Shown here in pieces: positions 18,522 to 26,362 of a stretch of DNA of 64,000 nucleotides. Both the position numbers and the translations under genes were made by a program. The notes beneath the pieces are model-generated. The model saw only the letters and a program-made list of their open reading frames with translations. It made no database searches and was not told the DNA's origin. Where the stretch lies: contig NZ_PNYA01000026.1 in the NCBI RefSeq assembly GCF_002879885.1, positions 1 to 64,000 on the forward strand, in the 5' to 3' direction. Numbering within the stretch: position 1 is the first letter of the stretch; each line of letters starts with the position of its first letter. The stretch comes from Trinickia dabaoshanensis. Its GTDB lineage: Bacteria; Pseudomonadota; Gammaproteobacteria; Burkholderiales; Burkholderiaceae.

Positions 18522-19331
18522 ATGCGATTCGTGCGCGTCGCCTTGATGGTGCTCGGTATTTTCGTTGTGTCGCCCGTATGGGCGAAGATGGTGGCCAAAC
18601 CTGTAAGTTGGCAGCTCGACGGCACGACGTTCAAAAGCATGCTCGTCTATGACGATGCCGTGACGGCCAAGCGGCCCGGGCTCTTGATGGTGCCGAATTG
18701 GTACGGCGTCAACGACATTGCCGTCAAGAAAGCCGAAATGATCGCCGGCAAAGACTACGTGATTCTGTTGACCGACATGTACGGCGACGGCGTCCGCCCG
18801 AAAAGCGACGACGACGCGCGTACCGCTGTCGCGCCGCTCTATCACGATCGCGGTTTGATGCGCGCGCGCATGGTTAAAGCCTTCGAACAATTGAAGGGGC
18901 AAGCCAAGGATGCGCCGGTCGATCTCTCGCGGCTGGCGGCAATCGGATTTTGTTTCGGCGGCGCCGCGGTGCTCGATTTGGCGCGGACCGGGTCCGATGT
19001 GAAGGCCGTCGTTGCCTTTCACGGAGACTTGAGCACGGACAATCCCGCGTTGGCGGCGAAGATCAAAGCGCGGGTACTCGCGATGAACGGTTCGGCGGAT
19101 ACGTTCACGATTGGACAGGTGCCCGACTTTACGAAGGGGATGGAGCAAGACTCTGCCGATTGGCAGTTCGTCGAAATCGGCCATGCGGTGCATTGCTTCA
19201 CCGAAACCGAGGCGACGGCCAAGACGGGAAACTGCCGGTATGACGCGAAGGTCGCGGCGCGTTCCTATCGGCTGATGCGCGATTGGCTGACCGAAAGCTT
19301 CGCGGTGGATTCGAACGCCGCGGGAACCTAA
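18522..19331 (+). CDS. Exported dienelactone hydrolase-family protein
   Basis: This is a 269-residue alpha/beta hydrolase with an N-terminal signal peptide (about 1-21, ending VWA|K), which is unusual since most dienelactone hydrolases are cytosolic. The nucleophile elbow is GFCFGG (Cys), the acid is probably in NGSADTF, and the His is in IGHAVHCF, so the Cys-Asp-His triad looks complete. The gene starts 12 bases after the EamA gene and completes a three-gene operon with it and the nitroreductase. The true substrate is unknown. Confidence 0.9.
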   Translation: MRFVRVALMVLGIFVVSPVWAKMVAKPVSWQLDGTTFKSMLVYDDAVTAKRPGLLMVPNWYGVNDIAVKKAEMIAGKDYVILLTDMYGDGVRPKSDDDARTAVAPLYHDRGLMRARMVKAFEQLKGQAKDAPVDLSRLAAIGFCFGGAAVLDLARTGSDVKAVVAFHGDLSTDNPALAAKIKARVLAMNGSADTFTIGQVPDFTKGMEQDSADWQFVEIGHAVHCFTETEATAKTGNCRYDAKVAARSYRLMRDWLTESFAVDSNAAGT

Positions 19332-19391
19332 GCGGCTGCCGCTCCGGGCGCCGACTGAGGCGCCTCCGAGCGACTTTCAAGCGCGACCAAC

Positions 19392-19700
19392 TCAGATGCC
19401 GAAGAAGATCGACTTGGCACCGTCGGCCTTGGCCGAGGCACCCGAAGCCGACGAACCGGCTTGCACGCCACCAATCCCTTGATTGTTGCTGTTTTGCGCA
19501 TTAACGCGAGCTTGCGCCAGTTGGGCATCGGCCGGGTAGTACGGGTCGTTGCTGAAATTCACGCGGCCGCCGGCTTGTGCGAATTGAACGAGTTCGGCCT
19601 TGACTTGCGCACGGGTGACGGGTGCGTTCGATTGAGCGAAAGCGGCCACGGGAGCGGCAAAGGCGGCGGCGATAACGACGGATTGAATGAGCGATTTCAT
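19392..19700 (-). CDS. DUF4148 exported small protein, copy 1
   Basis: This 102-residue protein has a signal peptide (MKSLIQSVVIAAAFAAPVAAFA|Q) followed by the DUF4148 block APVTRAQVKAELVQFAQAGG and NDPYYPADAQLAQARVN. The remainder is Gly/Ser/Ala-rich and disordered. The family is common and multicopy in Burkholderiaceae, with no known function. GGAGG lies before ATG 19700. A close paralogue lies at 22949-23257 with a conserved upstream leader. Confidence 0.9.
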   Translation of the reverse strand: MKSLIQSVVIAAAFAAPVAAFAQSNAPVTRAQVKAELVQFAQAGGRVNFSNDPYYPADAQLAQARVNAQNSNNQGIGGVQAGSSASGASAKADGAKSIFFGI

Positions 19701-19845
19701 GATTACTACCTCCAAGATTTAGTTGTCGTACCTGCTGGTTTCATCGAGTTCGTTGCGTGAACCGATGACTGAAGTGTAGTGATTTGCGGCTCTAGGGTTA
19801 ACACCTACTTTGATAACTCATCGTTGCAAATCTGTTCACAATCGC
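19392..19845 (-). repeat. Direct repeat copy 1 (DUF4148 gene plus leader)
   Basis: The coding region and about 145 bases of upstream leader are closely similar, by eye, to 22949-23401 in the same orientation. The most conserved leader part reads TTTGATAACTCATCGTTGCAAA on the plus strand (about 19809-19830). Conservation of the leader suggests either a recent duplication or a selected regulatory region. Confidence 0.75.
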
Positions 19846-19942
19846 TTGGCGCCGGCACGCTCGGCGTATCCCGACAGCCCTTATGCGCAACAGCGCGCCA
19901 CGCCGATCGGCAAGAATCGATTGCGTGGCCCCGTCACAAACG

Positions 19943-19966
19943 ATATGATTCGTATACGTTTCATAT
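19943..19966. promoter_or_regulatory. 24-bp imperfect palindrome, candidate operator of the ParD-like gene
   Basis: ATATGATTCGTA (19943-19954) and TACGTTTCATAT (19955-19966) are inverted repeats matching at 10 of 12 positions. The palindrome ends 11 bases before the ATG of the ParD-like gene. Ribbon-helix-helix antitoxins typically bind such sites to repress their own operon. Confidence 0.65.
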
Positions 19967-19977
19967 ACGGGGTCTGT

Positions 19978-20190
19978 ATGGGTATTGTGAATATCGATGA
20001 CGATTTGCACGACCAGATACGCAAAGCAAGCGCGGTGTCCTGCCGGTCGATCAATGCGCAAGCGGCGTTCTGGATCAAGATCGGCATGTTGTGCGAAATG
20101 AATCCGACTCAGAGCTTCAATGAGATCGTGGCTAGTGAGTTGCGAGCAGCGGGCGTGGTGGCGCAAGCCGTGAAGGCGGCCTGCCCATGA
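19978..20190 (+). CDS. ParD-like ribbon-helix-helix antitoxin-family protein
   Basis: The 70-residue protein looks like the ParD-like antitoxin family. A short beta strand (GIVNIDDDLHDQIRKAS) is followed by two helices (RSINAQAAFWIKIGML and NPTQSFNEIVASELR), the ribbon-helix-helix arrangement. It is preceded by a palindrome suited to autoregulation. No ParE-type toxin follows; the next gene, overlapping by ATGA, is a methionine aminopeptidase. The association of this antitoxin-like family with a type I methionine aminopeptidase recurs, as far as I recall, in Burkholderiales, but its meaning is not established. Confidence 0.82.
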   Translation: MGIVNIDDDLHDQIRKASAVSCRSINAQAAFWIKIGMLCEMNPTQSFNEIVASELRAAGVVAQAVKAACP

Positions 20191-20951
20191 CCAAGCGGCC
20201 GGAAGAAATCGAATTGATGGCACACGCCGGCCGGTTGCTAGCCGATGTGTTCACCCATTTGGACCGATTGAATCTGATCGGCATGTCGACGATGCAAGTG
20301 AACGATCTCGTCGACCGCTACATCGTGCACGAACTGAATGCGCGTCCCGCGAGCAAAGGGCAGTACGGGTACGCGTATGCATTGAACGCGTCACGCAATC
20401 ATGTCGTATGTCATGGCGTGCCCTCCGCCGCCGAAATCCTGCAAAGCGGCGATATCGTCAATTTCGATATCACGCTGGAGAAGGGCGGTTACATTGCCGA
20501 CTCGAGCAAAACGTATCTCGTGGGCGAGGTTTCACCACCGGCTCAGCAGCTCGTGCAGGTGACCTACGAAGCGATGTGGCAGGGCATCAAGGCGGTTCGC
20601 CCCGGCGCCACGCTCGGCGACGTGGGGTACGCCATCGAGCGGCATGCTCGACGAAACGGCTATTCGGTGGTGAAAGAATATTGCGGCCACGGCATCGGGC
20701 GCGAGATGCACGAGCCTCCCGAAGTGCTGCATTGGGGAAGGCCGCGAACGGGTTTGACCTTGCGCGAAGGCATGGTGTTCACCATCGAGCCGATGATCAA
20801 CGAAGGGCGCCACGCCGTGCGAACCGAAGCCGATGGTTGGTCGGTCGTCACCCGCGATGGGCGGCTGTCCGCACAATTCGAGCACACCGTGGCGGTCACG
20901 CGAAACGGCGTGCGCGTGCTAACGTTGCGGCCGGACGAAGTGATGCTCTAG
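20187..20951 (+). CDS. map: Type I methionine aminopeptidase (accessory copy)
   Basis: This 254-residue M24A metallo-aminopeptidase removes the initiator methionine from nascent proteins. The substrate His is in NHVVCHGVPS. The metal ligands are visible as Asp in NFDITLEKGGY and ADSSKTY, His in GHGIGREMHE, Glu in TIEPM and Glu in FEHTVAV, so it should be active. The length matches E. coli Map. ATG 20187 overlaps the stop of the ParD-like gene, giving translational coupling. It is not next to rpsB or glnD, the usual place of the housekeeping map gene, so it is probably a second copy. Confidence 0.93.
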   Translation: MTKRPEEIELMAHAGRLLADVFTHLDRLNLIGMSTMQVNDLVDRYIVHELNARPASKGQYGYAYALNASRNHVVCHGVPSAAEILQSGDIVNFDITLEKGGYIADSSKTYLVGEVSPPAQQLVQVTYEAMWQGIKAVRPGATLGDVGYAIERHARRNGYSVVKEYCGHGIGREMHEPPEVLHWGRPRTGLTLREGMVFTIEPMINEGRHAVRTEADGWSVVTRDGRLSAQFEHTVAVTRNGVRVLTLRPDEVML

Positions 20952-20966
20952 CGCGCCGAGCCGCGA

Positions 20967-21941
20967 TCACATACCGGCGTAGAGCCCATTCAATCGCGAT
21001 AGCTCCTCGATGAATCGCTGCTTGAGCGCTTCAGGGCCGATGACTTTCAGATCGGCGCCGTGTTCCATCAGTTTCCGGATTCCGTGGTCGATCGACTCGA
21101 TCGGCATGATGAACTCTTTCCATCCGGCGGGTACCTCGGCGCGCGCTCCTTCGCTGACGACGGGCGCGGTTTTCACGCGCCCATTGACAAGCCAACTCTC
21201 GCCGCGCGGCGACACCGCGATATGTGCGCTCATCCGATAGAGTTCGGCCTCGTATTTTTCCATCGCCGCTCGCCAGTGTTTGGCTAGATCGAAGCGCGCG
21301 GGACGCTTGAAGCGGCGGTTGGACGGCTTGAACTCGAGGATGTTTGCTAGGCGAAACGTCGAGGGCTCCGGTTTGCCCAGTACCTTCGCGACCAAATACC
21401 AGGCACCGCCTTTCAGTACCAAGCCCAGCGGTTCGAGTTCTCGGCGCGAGACGCCTCGCCAACTCTCATAGCTGACTTCGATACGGTAGGCGCCCCAGAC
21501 GGCGTCCGCCGCCTCTCGCAGGAACGCGGGCGTTTCTTGCGCGCGATACCAATCCACCGTATCGACGTGCAGTCGGCTGGCTACGCGATCGGCCTGCTCG
21601 CGCGATTCGACGGGAAGGCTTGCGATGACTTTTTGCCGGGCGGAAGCGGCCATCGCATCTAGCCCGAGTTCGGTTGCCGGCCCCGGCAAGGCCGCCAGAA
21701 ACAGTGCGTGCGCTTCGGGCTGCGTGAGCCCGGTCAGATCGGTACTCCAACCCTCGCGCAGTTGGAAGCCGCCATTGCGCCCGCGATCTCCCCAGATCGG
21801 TACGCCAGCCGTGGAGAGCTGATCGATGTCGCGCAGGATCGTGCGCTCGGAGACCTCCAACGCTTCGGCCAAAGCCGGCGCGGTCATCTGCCCGCGGGTT
21901 TGCAACATCATCATGATCGACAACAAACGGCTCGCTTTCAT
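20967..21941 (-). CDS. WYL-domain transcriptional regulator (YafY family)
   Basis: The 324-residue regulator has an N-terminal HTH_11-type winged helix (RLLSIMMMLQTRGQMTAPAL..LEVSERTILRDIDQL, about 5-60) and a WYL domain (about 140-215) with the YESWRGVSRRELEPLGLVLKGGAWYLVA block. A C-terminal WCX extension follows. ATG 21941 is chosen because the family starts MKASRLL and the in-frame TTG/ATG region upstream overlaps an operator-like repeat. It is divergent from a glutathione S-transferase gene, its likely target. Confidence 0.92.
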   Translation of the reverse strand: MKASRLLSIMMMLQTRGQMTAPALAEALEVSERTILRDIDQLSTAGVPIWGDRGRNGGFQLREGWSTDLTGLTQPEAHALFLAALPGPATELGLDAMAASARQKVIASLPVESREQADRVASRLHVDTVDWYRAQETPAFLREAADAVWGAYRIEVSYESWRGVSRRELEPLGLVLKGGAWYLVAKVLGKPEPSTFRLANILEFKPSNRRFKRPARFDLAKHWRAAMEKYEAELYRMSAHIAVSPRGESWLVNGRVKTAPVVSEGARAEVPAGWKEFIMPIESIDHGIRKLMEHGADLKVIGPEALKQRFIEELSRLNGLYAGM

Positions 21942-21965
21942 AGGCGACACAGTACCGAAAATACA

Positions 21966-21980
21966 TGACAAAAGGTGTCA
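21966..21980. promoter_or_regulatory. Inverted repeat TGACA-N5-TGTCA, candidate WYL-regulator operator
   Basis: TGACA (21966-21970) and TGTCA (21976-21980) form an inverted repeat in the 100-base region between the divergent WYL regulator and GST genes. Many YafY-type regulators bind sites with TGACA/TGTCA arms. It is a good operator candidate for both promoters. Confidence 0.6.
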
Positions 21981-22041
21981 GGTTACGGGGCCTATTATTC
22001 GCCGTATCGTCAAGCTGCTCAATCGAACGAAGAGGGACACA

Positions 22042-22704
22042 ATGAAAATCATATCCGGGCCGTTGAGTATGTTCGGTGCAAAGGTGGAGATCGCGGCGCT
22101 CGAGAAAGGCGTCGATTTCGAGCTGGTCATGGCGCCGTTCAGTCAGTTTCGAGGCTACGAGCCGAAGCACCCCGATGTGTTGCGCATCAACCCCAAGCGT
22201 CAGGTACCCGTGCTCATCGACGGAGACTTGGAGATTTTCGATTCGACGCAAATCTTCGAATATCTCGAGGACCTCGTGCCGAACCCGGCACTGTGGCCGG
22301 CCGATCCCAAAGCACGCGCGAGGGCGCGTCAACTCGAGCATCGCGGCGATGAGATCTACTTTCCGCACATCGTCCGGCTGATGGGCCTCGAAGATACGCC
22401 CGACGATCCGGCGGCGCAGACGGCGCGTCACGAGGCATCGAAATTCTATCGGCACATGGAGCAAACGCTCGGCAATCAACCGTTTTTGGCCGGCACCTAT
22501 TCTTACGCCGACATCGGCTTTTATATGGCGCAGTTGTTCGGCGCGCGAAAGGGCGCACCGATGACGGCCGAGACGCCGAATCTACTGGCGTGGCGCGAAC
22601 GTATGAGCGCGCGCCCGGCCGTACGCAAAGTCGCCGGTGCGATGGCCGCGTATCTCGCGTCGATTGGAAGTTCGATGCCGGACTTTATGCTCGCGCTGGA
22701 TTGA
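22042..22704 (+). CDS. Glutathione S-transferase family protein
   Basis: The 220-residue protein has a thioredoxin-like N-terminal domain (about 1-80) with RQVPVLIDGDLEIFDSTQIFEYLEDL, which contains the cis-Pro and the glutathione-binding Asp-Ser pair. An all-helical C-terminal domain (about 90-210) carries the FLAGTYSYADIGFYMA N-capping box. ATG 22042 is preceded by AGAGGGA. The catalytic Ser/Cys would be near PLSMFGAKVE. It is divergent from the WYL regulator and probably induced through it by an electrophile. Confidence 0.9.
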   Translation: MKIISGPLSMFGAKVEIAALEKGVDFELVMAPFSQFRGYEPKHPDVLRINPKRQVPVLIDGDLEIFDSTQIFEYLEDLVPNPALWPADPKARARARQLEHRGDEIYFPHIVRLMGLEDTPDDPAAQTARHEASKFYRHMEQTLGNQPFLAGTYSYADIGFYMAQLFGARKGAPMTAETPNLLAWRERMSARPAVRKVAGAMAAYLASIGSSMPDFMLALD

Positions 22705-22948
22705 TCGGCTGCTGCCCGTGGATACTTCCGGGCGCGCGCGAAAGCGCAAAGGATAGCCGGTGAAAAAGCGCCCAGCCGAATGAAGGGCCAGGCGAAACCG
22801 CCGAAGATCGGCGGCGGAGGTATCGATGCGAGAACGGCTTGCCATCGTCACCGCGACGCAAGCCGAAGTCGATTCGAATCAGCGAATCGTTTGTGTACCG
22901 GCCAGTGCGCCCTTTGGGCGCTACCGGCCGGGATTCGTTGGTGCGAAA

Positions 22949-23257
22949 TTATTGCCCGAAGAACAGGGGCTTCAGGCCGTCGGCCTTGGCCGGTGCACCC
23001 GAAGCGGACGAACCGGCTTGCACACCACCCACACCTTCATTGTTGCCGTTTTGCGCATTAACGCGTGCTTGGGCGAGTTGCGCGTCTTCCGGGTAGTGCG
23101 GGTCGTTGCTGAAGTTCGTGCGGCCGCCCGCTTGCTTGTATTGAATGAGTTCGGCCTTCACTTGAGCGCGGGTGACCGGGGCGTTCGACTGGGCGAAAGC
23201 GACCACGGGAGCGGCAAGAGCGGCGGCGATGACAACGGATTGAATGAGCGATTTCAT
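22949..23257 (-). CDS. DUF4148 exported small protein, copy 2
   Basis: This 102-residue paralogue of the protein at 19392-19700 has the same signal peptide pattern (MKSLIQSVVIAAALAAPVVAFA|Q) and DUF4148 core (APVTRAQVKAELIQYKQAGG, NDPHYPEDAQLAQARVN), and differs mainly in the C-terminal tail. GGAGG precedes ATG 23257. Function unknown. Confidence 0.9.
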   Translation of the reverse strand: MKSLIQSVVIAAALAAPVVAFAQSNAPVTRAQVKAELIQYKQAGGRTNFSNDPHYPEDAQLAQARVNAQNGNNEGVGGVQAGSSASGAPAKADGLKPLFFGQ

Positions 23258-23401
23258 GATTACTACCTCCAAGTTTATTTGTCGTTCCTGCTAGTTGCAT
23301 CGAGTTCGTTGCGTGAACCGATGACTGCAGTGTAGCGATTGGAGGGCCTAGGGTTAACGCCTACTTTGATAACTCATCGTTGCAAAATTGTTCATAATCG
23401 C
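22949..23401 (-). repeat. Direct repeat copy 2 (DUF4148 gene plus leader)
   Basis: This copy is closely similar to 19392-19845 in the same orientation, including the leader up to about 23401. The two copies flank 3.1 kb that holds the ParD-like/Map and WYL/GST modules, so recombination between them could delete or amplify that segment. Confidence 0.75.
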
Positions 23402-23558
23402 AACGACCGGTGCCGGTGCTAGCCTTAAGATGCCGGCTCGCTTTGCCCGCAATCCCGGCGAAATATGCAGCGTGGCGGCTTGGGGAGCGAGGAGATAACA
23501 TCTTCGACGGGCGCTCGACGCAGCGCATCGCTCCCTCGACTTATGGATGCTCCTTGCC

Positions 23559-23984
23559 ATGAATACTCCGCTCCTACCGTTTCATATCGCGTTTCCGGTT
23601 CACAGTATCGAAGCCGCGCGCGCGTTCTACGGCGATCTGCTCGGTTGCCCGGAGGGGCGTAGCGCGCCCGAATGGGTCGACTTCAATTTATATGGGCATC
23701 AGATCGTCGCGCACCTCGCGCCCGAGGAAACGGGCGTCAGCACCACTAATGCCGTCGACGGGCATGGCGTACCCGTCCGCCATTTCGGTGCGATTTTGAC
23801 GATGCCCCACTGGAACGCGCTGGCCGAGAAGTTGAAGGCGGCGGGGATTCGGTTCGTGATCGAACCGTATATTCGGTTCAAGGGCGAGGCGGGCGAGCAA
23901 GCGACGATGTTCTTCTTGGACCCGAGCGGCAACGCACTGGAATTCAAGGCGTTCGCGAACCTCGAGATGCTGTTCGCGAAGTGA
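23559..23984 (+). CDS. VOC-superfamily (glyoxalase-like) protein
   Basis: The 141-residue protein consists of two beta-alpha-beta-beta-beta modules of the vicinal oxygen chelate fold: [20 protein letters not shown] at the start and [15 protein letters not shown] near the end. The candidate metal ligands are His in FHIAFPV, His/Gln in the middle sheet and Glu in NALEFKAF. Such proteins act as glyoxalases, dioxygenases or resistance proteins; the exact reaction cannot be told. An in-frame ATG lies 12 bases upstream (23547). The gene stands alone. Confidence 0.88.
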   Translation: MNTPLLPFHIAFPVHSIEAARAFYGDLLGCPEGRSAPEWVDFNLYGHQIVAHLAPEETGVSTTNAVDGHGVPVRHFGAILTMPHWNALAEKLKAAGIRFVIEPYIRFKGEAGEQATMFFLDPSGNALEFKAFANLEMLFAK

Positions 23985-24084
23985 TTGCGGCTCGAAACCG
24001 GCGCCGAGGCGTATGCACGATGAGGGCTGCGCTCGGCGACGATTGCAACGCCGTAGCGGCGAACGCTAGGAAGCAGCAGATGCG

Positions 24085-24663
24085 CTAGACGATCAACTCG
24101 ATATCGGGAAGGTTGGCCAACACCTGGTCATAGGTGTCGAACGATTCCAGCGTGTGTACCACCACCGGCAAAGGCTCGGCCCAGATTTCCGGAAGGTCCC
24201 GCTCGTTGGGCGTTGCAATCGGGAAGGCGAGTGCTTCTTTCGGAGGATGAAATTGCGCGTCCACGCCGGGCTTGTTGCCTCTCGCGTCGATGCGGTACCA
24301 ACCCACGTTCTGAAGGTACACGGCATTCAGTCCGTGTAGGCAGTAGGGCGCGCCTTCGCCCGTTACCGAAAGCCGTTGATAGCAAAGCCCGGCCGGCACG
24401 CCACTGGCGCGAAGAAGCGCGGCCAGCAAATGGCTCTTCGCATAACAGTAGCCCGTCTTGTACCTCAATACATCCGAAGCCTTGCAAGTGACGGGATTGA
24501 GTTTGAAGTCCGAACTGTGGCGAATCTCGTCTCTCACGAATTCGAAAGCAGAACGCACGAGTTCGTTTTCCGAAGTTGCGTGAGCGGCCAGCTTGATAGC
24601 GAGTGCCTTCACTTCGGGTGCATCGAAGTCGATGTACTTACTCGGAGCCAGATAGCGATGCAT
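24085..24663 (-). CDS. Transglutaminase-like cysteine protease-fold protein
   Basis: The 192-residue cytosolic protein is a minimal transglutaminase-like (papain-fold) domain. The catalytic triad is visible: Cys73 in KTGYCYAKSHLLAALLR, His110 in YCLHGLNAVYL and Asp126 in WYRIDARGN. Bacterial members are usually proteases or amidases and not true crosslinkers. There is no signal peptide. ATG 24663 is the family-like start (MHRYLAPSKYID); longer starts run into upstream non-coding sequence. It is divergent from a LysE-type exporter gene. Confidence 0.88.
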   Translation of the reverse strand: MHRYLAPSKYIDFDAPEVKALAIKLAAHATSENELVRSAFEFVRDEIRHSSDFKLNPVTCKASDVLRYKTGYCYAKSHLLAALLRASGVPAGLCYQRLSVTGEGAPYCLHGLNAVYLQNVGWYRIDARGNKPGVDAQFHPPKEALAFPIATPNERDLPEIWAEPLPVVVHTLESFDTYDQVLANLPDIELIV

Positions 24664-24821
24664 AGGCGGGGTGTTTATCGATGAGGGGTTGCGCGGCCGC
24701 TCGACTATACACAGGTGCGCCCGTTGCCGGCGGGCGCAAGGGTGATTTTCTTCAATACCTGTGCGCCCTCGCGCTGTACCTTCGAATCCATGACTTTCCA
24801 ATATGCGAGTCGAGGGAATGA

Positions 24822-25409
24822 ATGAGTGATGTGCTTTCGATGGGCGCCTTCGCGCTCGCTGCGTCGATTACCCCCGGTCCTGTCAACGTCGTGGCGCTGG
24901 GCGCGGGCGCGCAATACGGGCTGCGCGCGGGTATGCGGCACGTGACTGGCGCGACGGTGGGCTTTACCTTGCTGCTGCTGATGACGGGATTCGGACTACA
25001 CGAGTTCTTAGCGCATTGGCCGATGTTCACGAAAGCGATCCAGTGGACCGGCGTGTTGTTCCTTCTGTATATGGCCTACAAGCTAGCGGCGGACGATGGC
25101 CGGCTCGGAACGCAGCGCATGACGAAGGGGCCTTCTTGGACGTCCGGCGCCGCCATGCAATGGCTGAATCCGAAGGCATGGGTGGCGGCACTCGCGGGAA
25201 TGGGGGCCTACGCCGCCAACGGCGATGGCCGGGTGGTCGCGCAGTTCGCCGTCATCTATTTCCTGATTTGCTACGGATCGATCGCGTGCTGGGTATACGC
25301 CGGCTCGCGTTTGCAGCGGCATTTGCGTGAGCCCAAGCAAGTTCGGTTTTTCAACCGCATCATGGCCTTGTTGCTTACGGCGAGCGCGATTTACTTGATT
25401 CGAGCCTAG
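24822..25409 (+). CDS. LysE/RhtB-family amino acid exporter
   Basis: This is a 195-residue inner-membrane protein with about six helices. It has the LysE hallmark near the N-terminus (ASITPGPVNVVALGAGAQYG) and the NPKAWVAALA motif in the middle (about residue 115). It exports an amino acid or small metabolite. ATG 24822 is preceded by GAGGGA. The stop codon lies only 9 bases from the stop of a convergent AraC regulator, a common pairing for this exporter group. Confidence 0.92.
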   Translation: MSDVLSMGAFALAASITPGPVNVVALGAGAQYGLRAGMRHVTGATVGFTLLLLMTGFGLHEFLAHWPMFTKAIQWTGVLFLLYMAYKLAADDGRLGTQRMTKGPSWTSGAAMQWLNPKAWVAALAGMGAYAANGDGRVVAQFAVIYFLICYGSIACWVYAGSRLQRHLREPKQVRFFNRIMALLLTASAIYLIRA

Positions 25410-25418
25410 CCGGTTCCC

Positions 25419-26258
25419 TTAGCCGCGATACTGACGAGGCGTGACCGCCGTGAATTGACGAAAGGCGCGTTGCAGATGCGCTTGATCGGCAAACCCTGCT
25501 TCAACGGCAACATCCGCGATTGCGCGTCCTCGTTTCAATTGAGAACGGCTGTATTCGATGCGGCAGTTGACGAGATACGCGTGCGGCGTCATCCCATACC
25601 GTCCCTTGAACGCACGAATGAGATATGACGAGGAGAGCTCCGCGGCCTCGCAGATCTCCTCGAGCTTGACCGGGCGCGTGAAATTCGAGCGGATATATTG
25701 CGCTGCCTTGGTGAGCTTCGGGTTTGATTGTTCGGTTGGCGTGGCTTCGGTGTCGCCGAGCATCGATTGCACTTCGCAGAAGAAGGCGCGCGCCGCGCTT
25801 TCTTTATCGGCAGGATTGGTTTGCTCGTCGATCAGGACCGTATAGAGACGGTTCAGGCCCGCGAATATCTCGGGCTCAGTCGTCATATGGGTTGGGAACG
25901 GGCGAAACGCCCGGCTTTGATGGGTCCCAAACGCTTGTTGGACCTGCGCCAACCAGTGCACGTCCACGTAGAGCATGATGTACGACCATGGCCGATCGTC
26001 GATGGGATTGCAGGCGTGCACATCTTCCGGATTGATCAGCACGACGGTGCCGGCGCTGACACGCTCGTTCGCCGCGCCGTTGATATAGACGCTTTCGCCG
26101 GCCGTGATCGCACCGATCGAAAAGAAATCATGCGCGTGCCTGGCGTAGCACACGTGCCGGCCGTCTTCGACATAACGTGCTTCGATGAACGCGAGACGCT
26201 CGTCGCGCCAGAATACGGGCGTCGATGCGGGTTTGGGCGGAACGGTCGCGAGGGCCAT
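25419..26258 (-). CDS. AraC-family regulator (exporter-linked type)
   Basis: The 279-residue protein has an N-terminal cupin-like AraC ligand domain (about 15-150; HDFFSIGAITAGE, GTVVLINPEDVHACNP). Two C-terminal helix-turn-helix motifs follow (about 175-275), with LEEICEAAELSSSYLIRAFKGRYG and the AIADVAVEAGFADQAHLQRAF signature. It converges on the LysE exporter gene and may regulate it. Confidence 0.92.
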   Translation of the reverse strand: MALATVPPKPASTPVFWRDERLAFIEARYVEDGRHVCYARHAHDFFSIGAITAGESVYINGAANERVSAGTVVLINPEDVHACNPIDDRPWSYIMLYVDVHWLAQVQQAFGTHQSRAFRPFPTHMTTEPEIFAGLNRLYTVLIDEQTNPADKESAARAFFCEVQSMLGDTEATPTEQSNPKLTKAAQYIRSNFTRPVKLEEICEAAELSSSYLIRAFKGRYGMTPHAYLVNCRIEYSRSQLKRGRAIADVAVEAGFADQAHLQRAFRQFTAVTPRQYRG

Positions 26259-26362
26259 CGAATTCTCCGGTCTTTAGCGCAACAGCGAACATGATAATGA
26301 CGACGAGGACGTTTGGGGCGAAAACTACGTCCTCCCCGCAGCGCGCAAGGTGTAGCAGTGGG

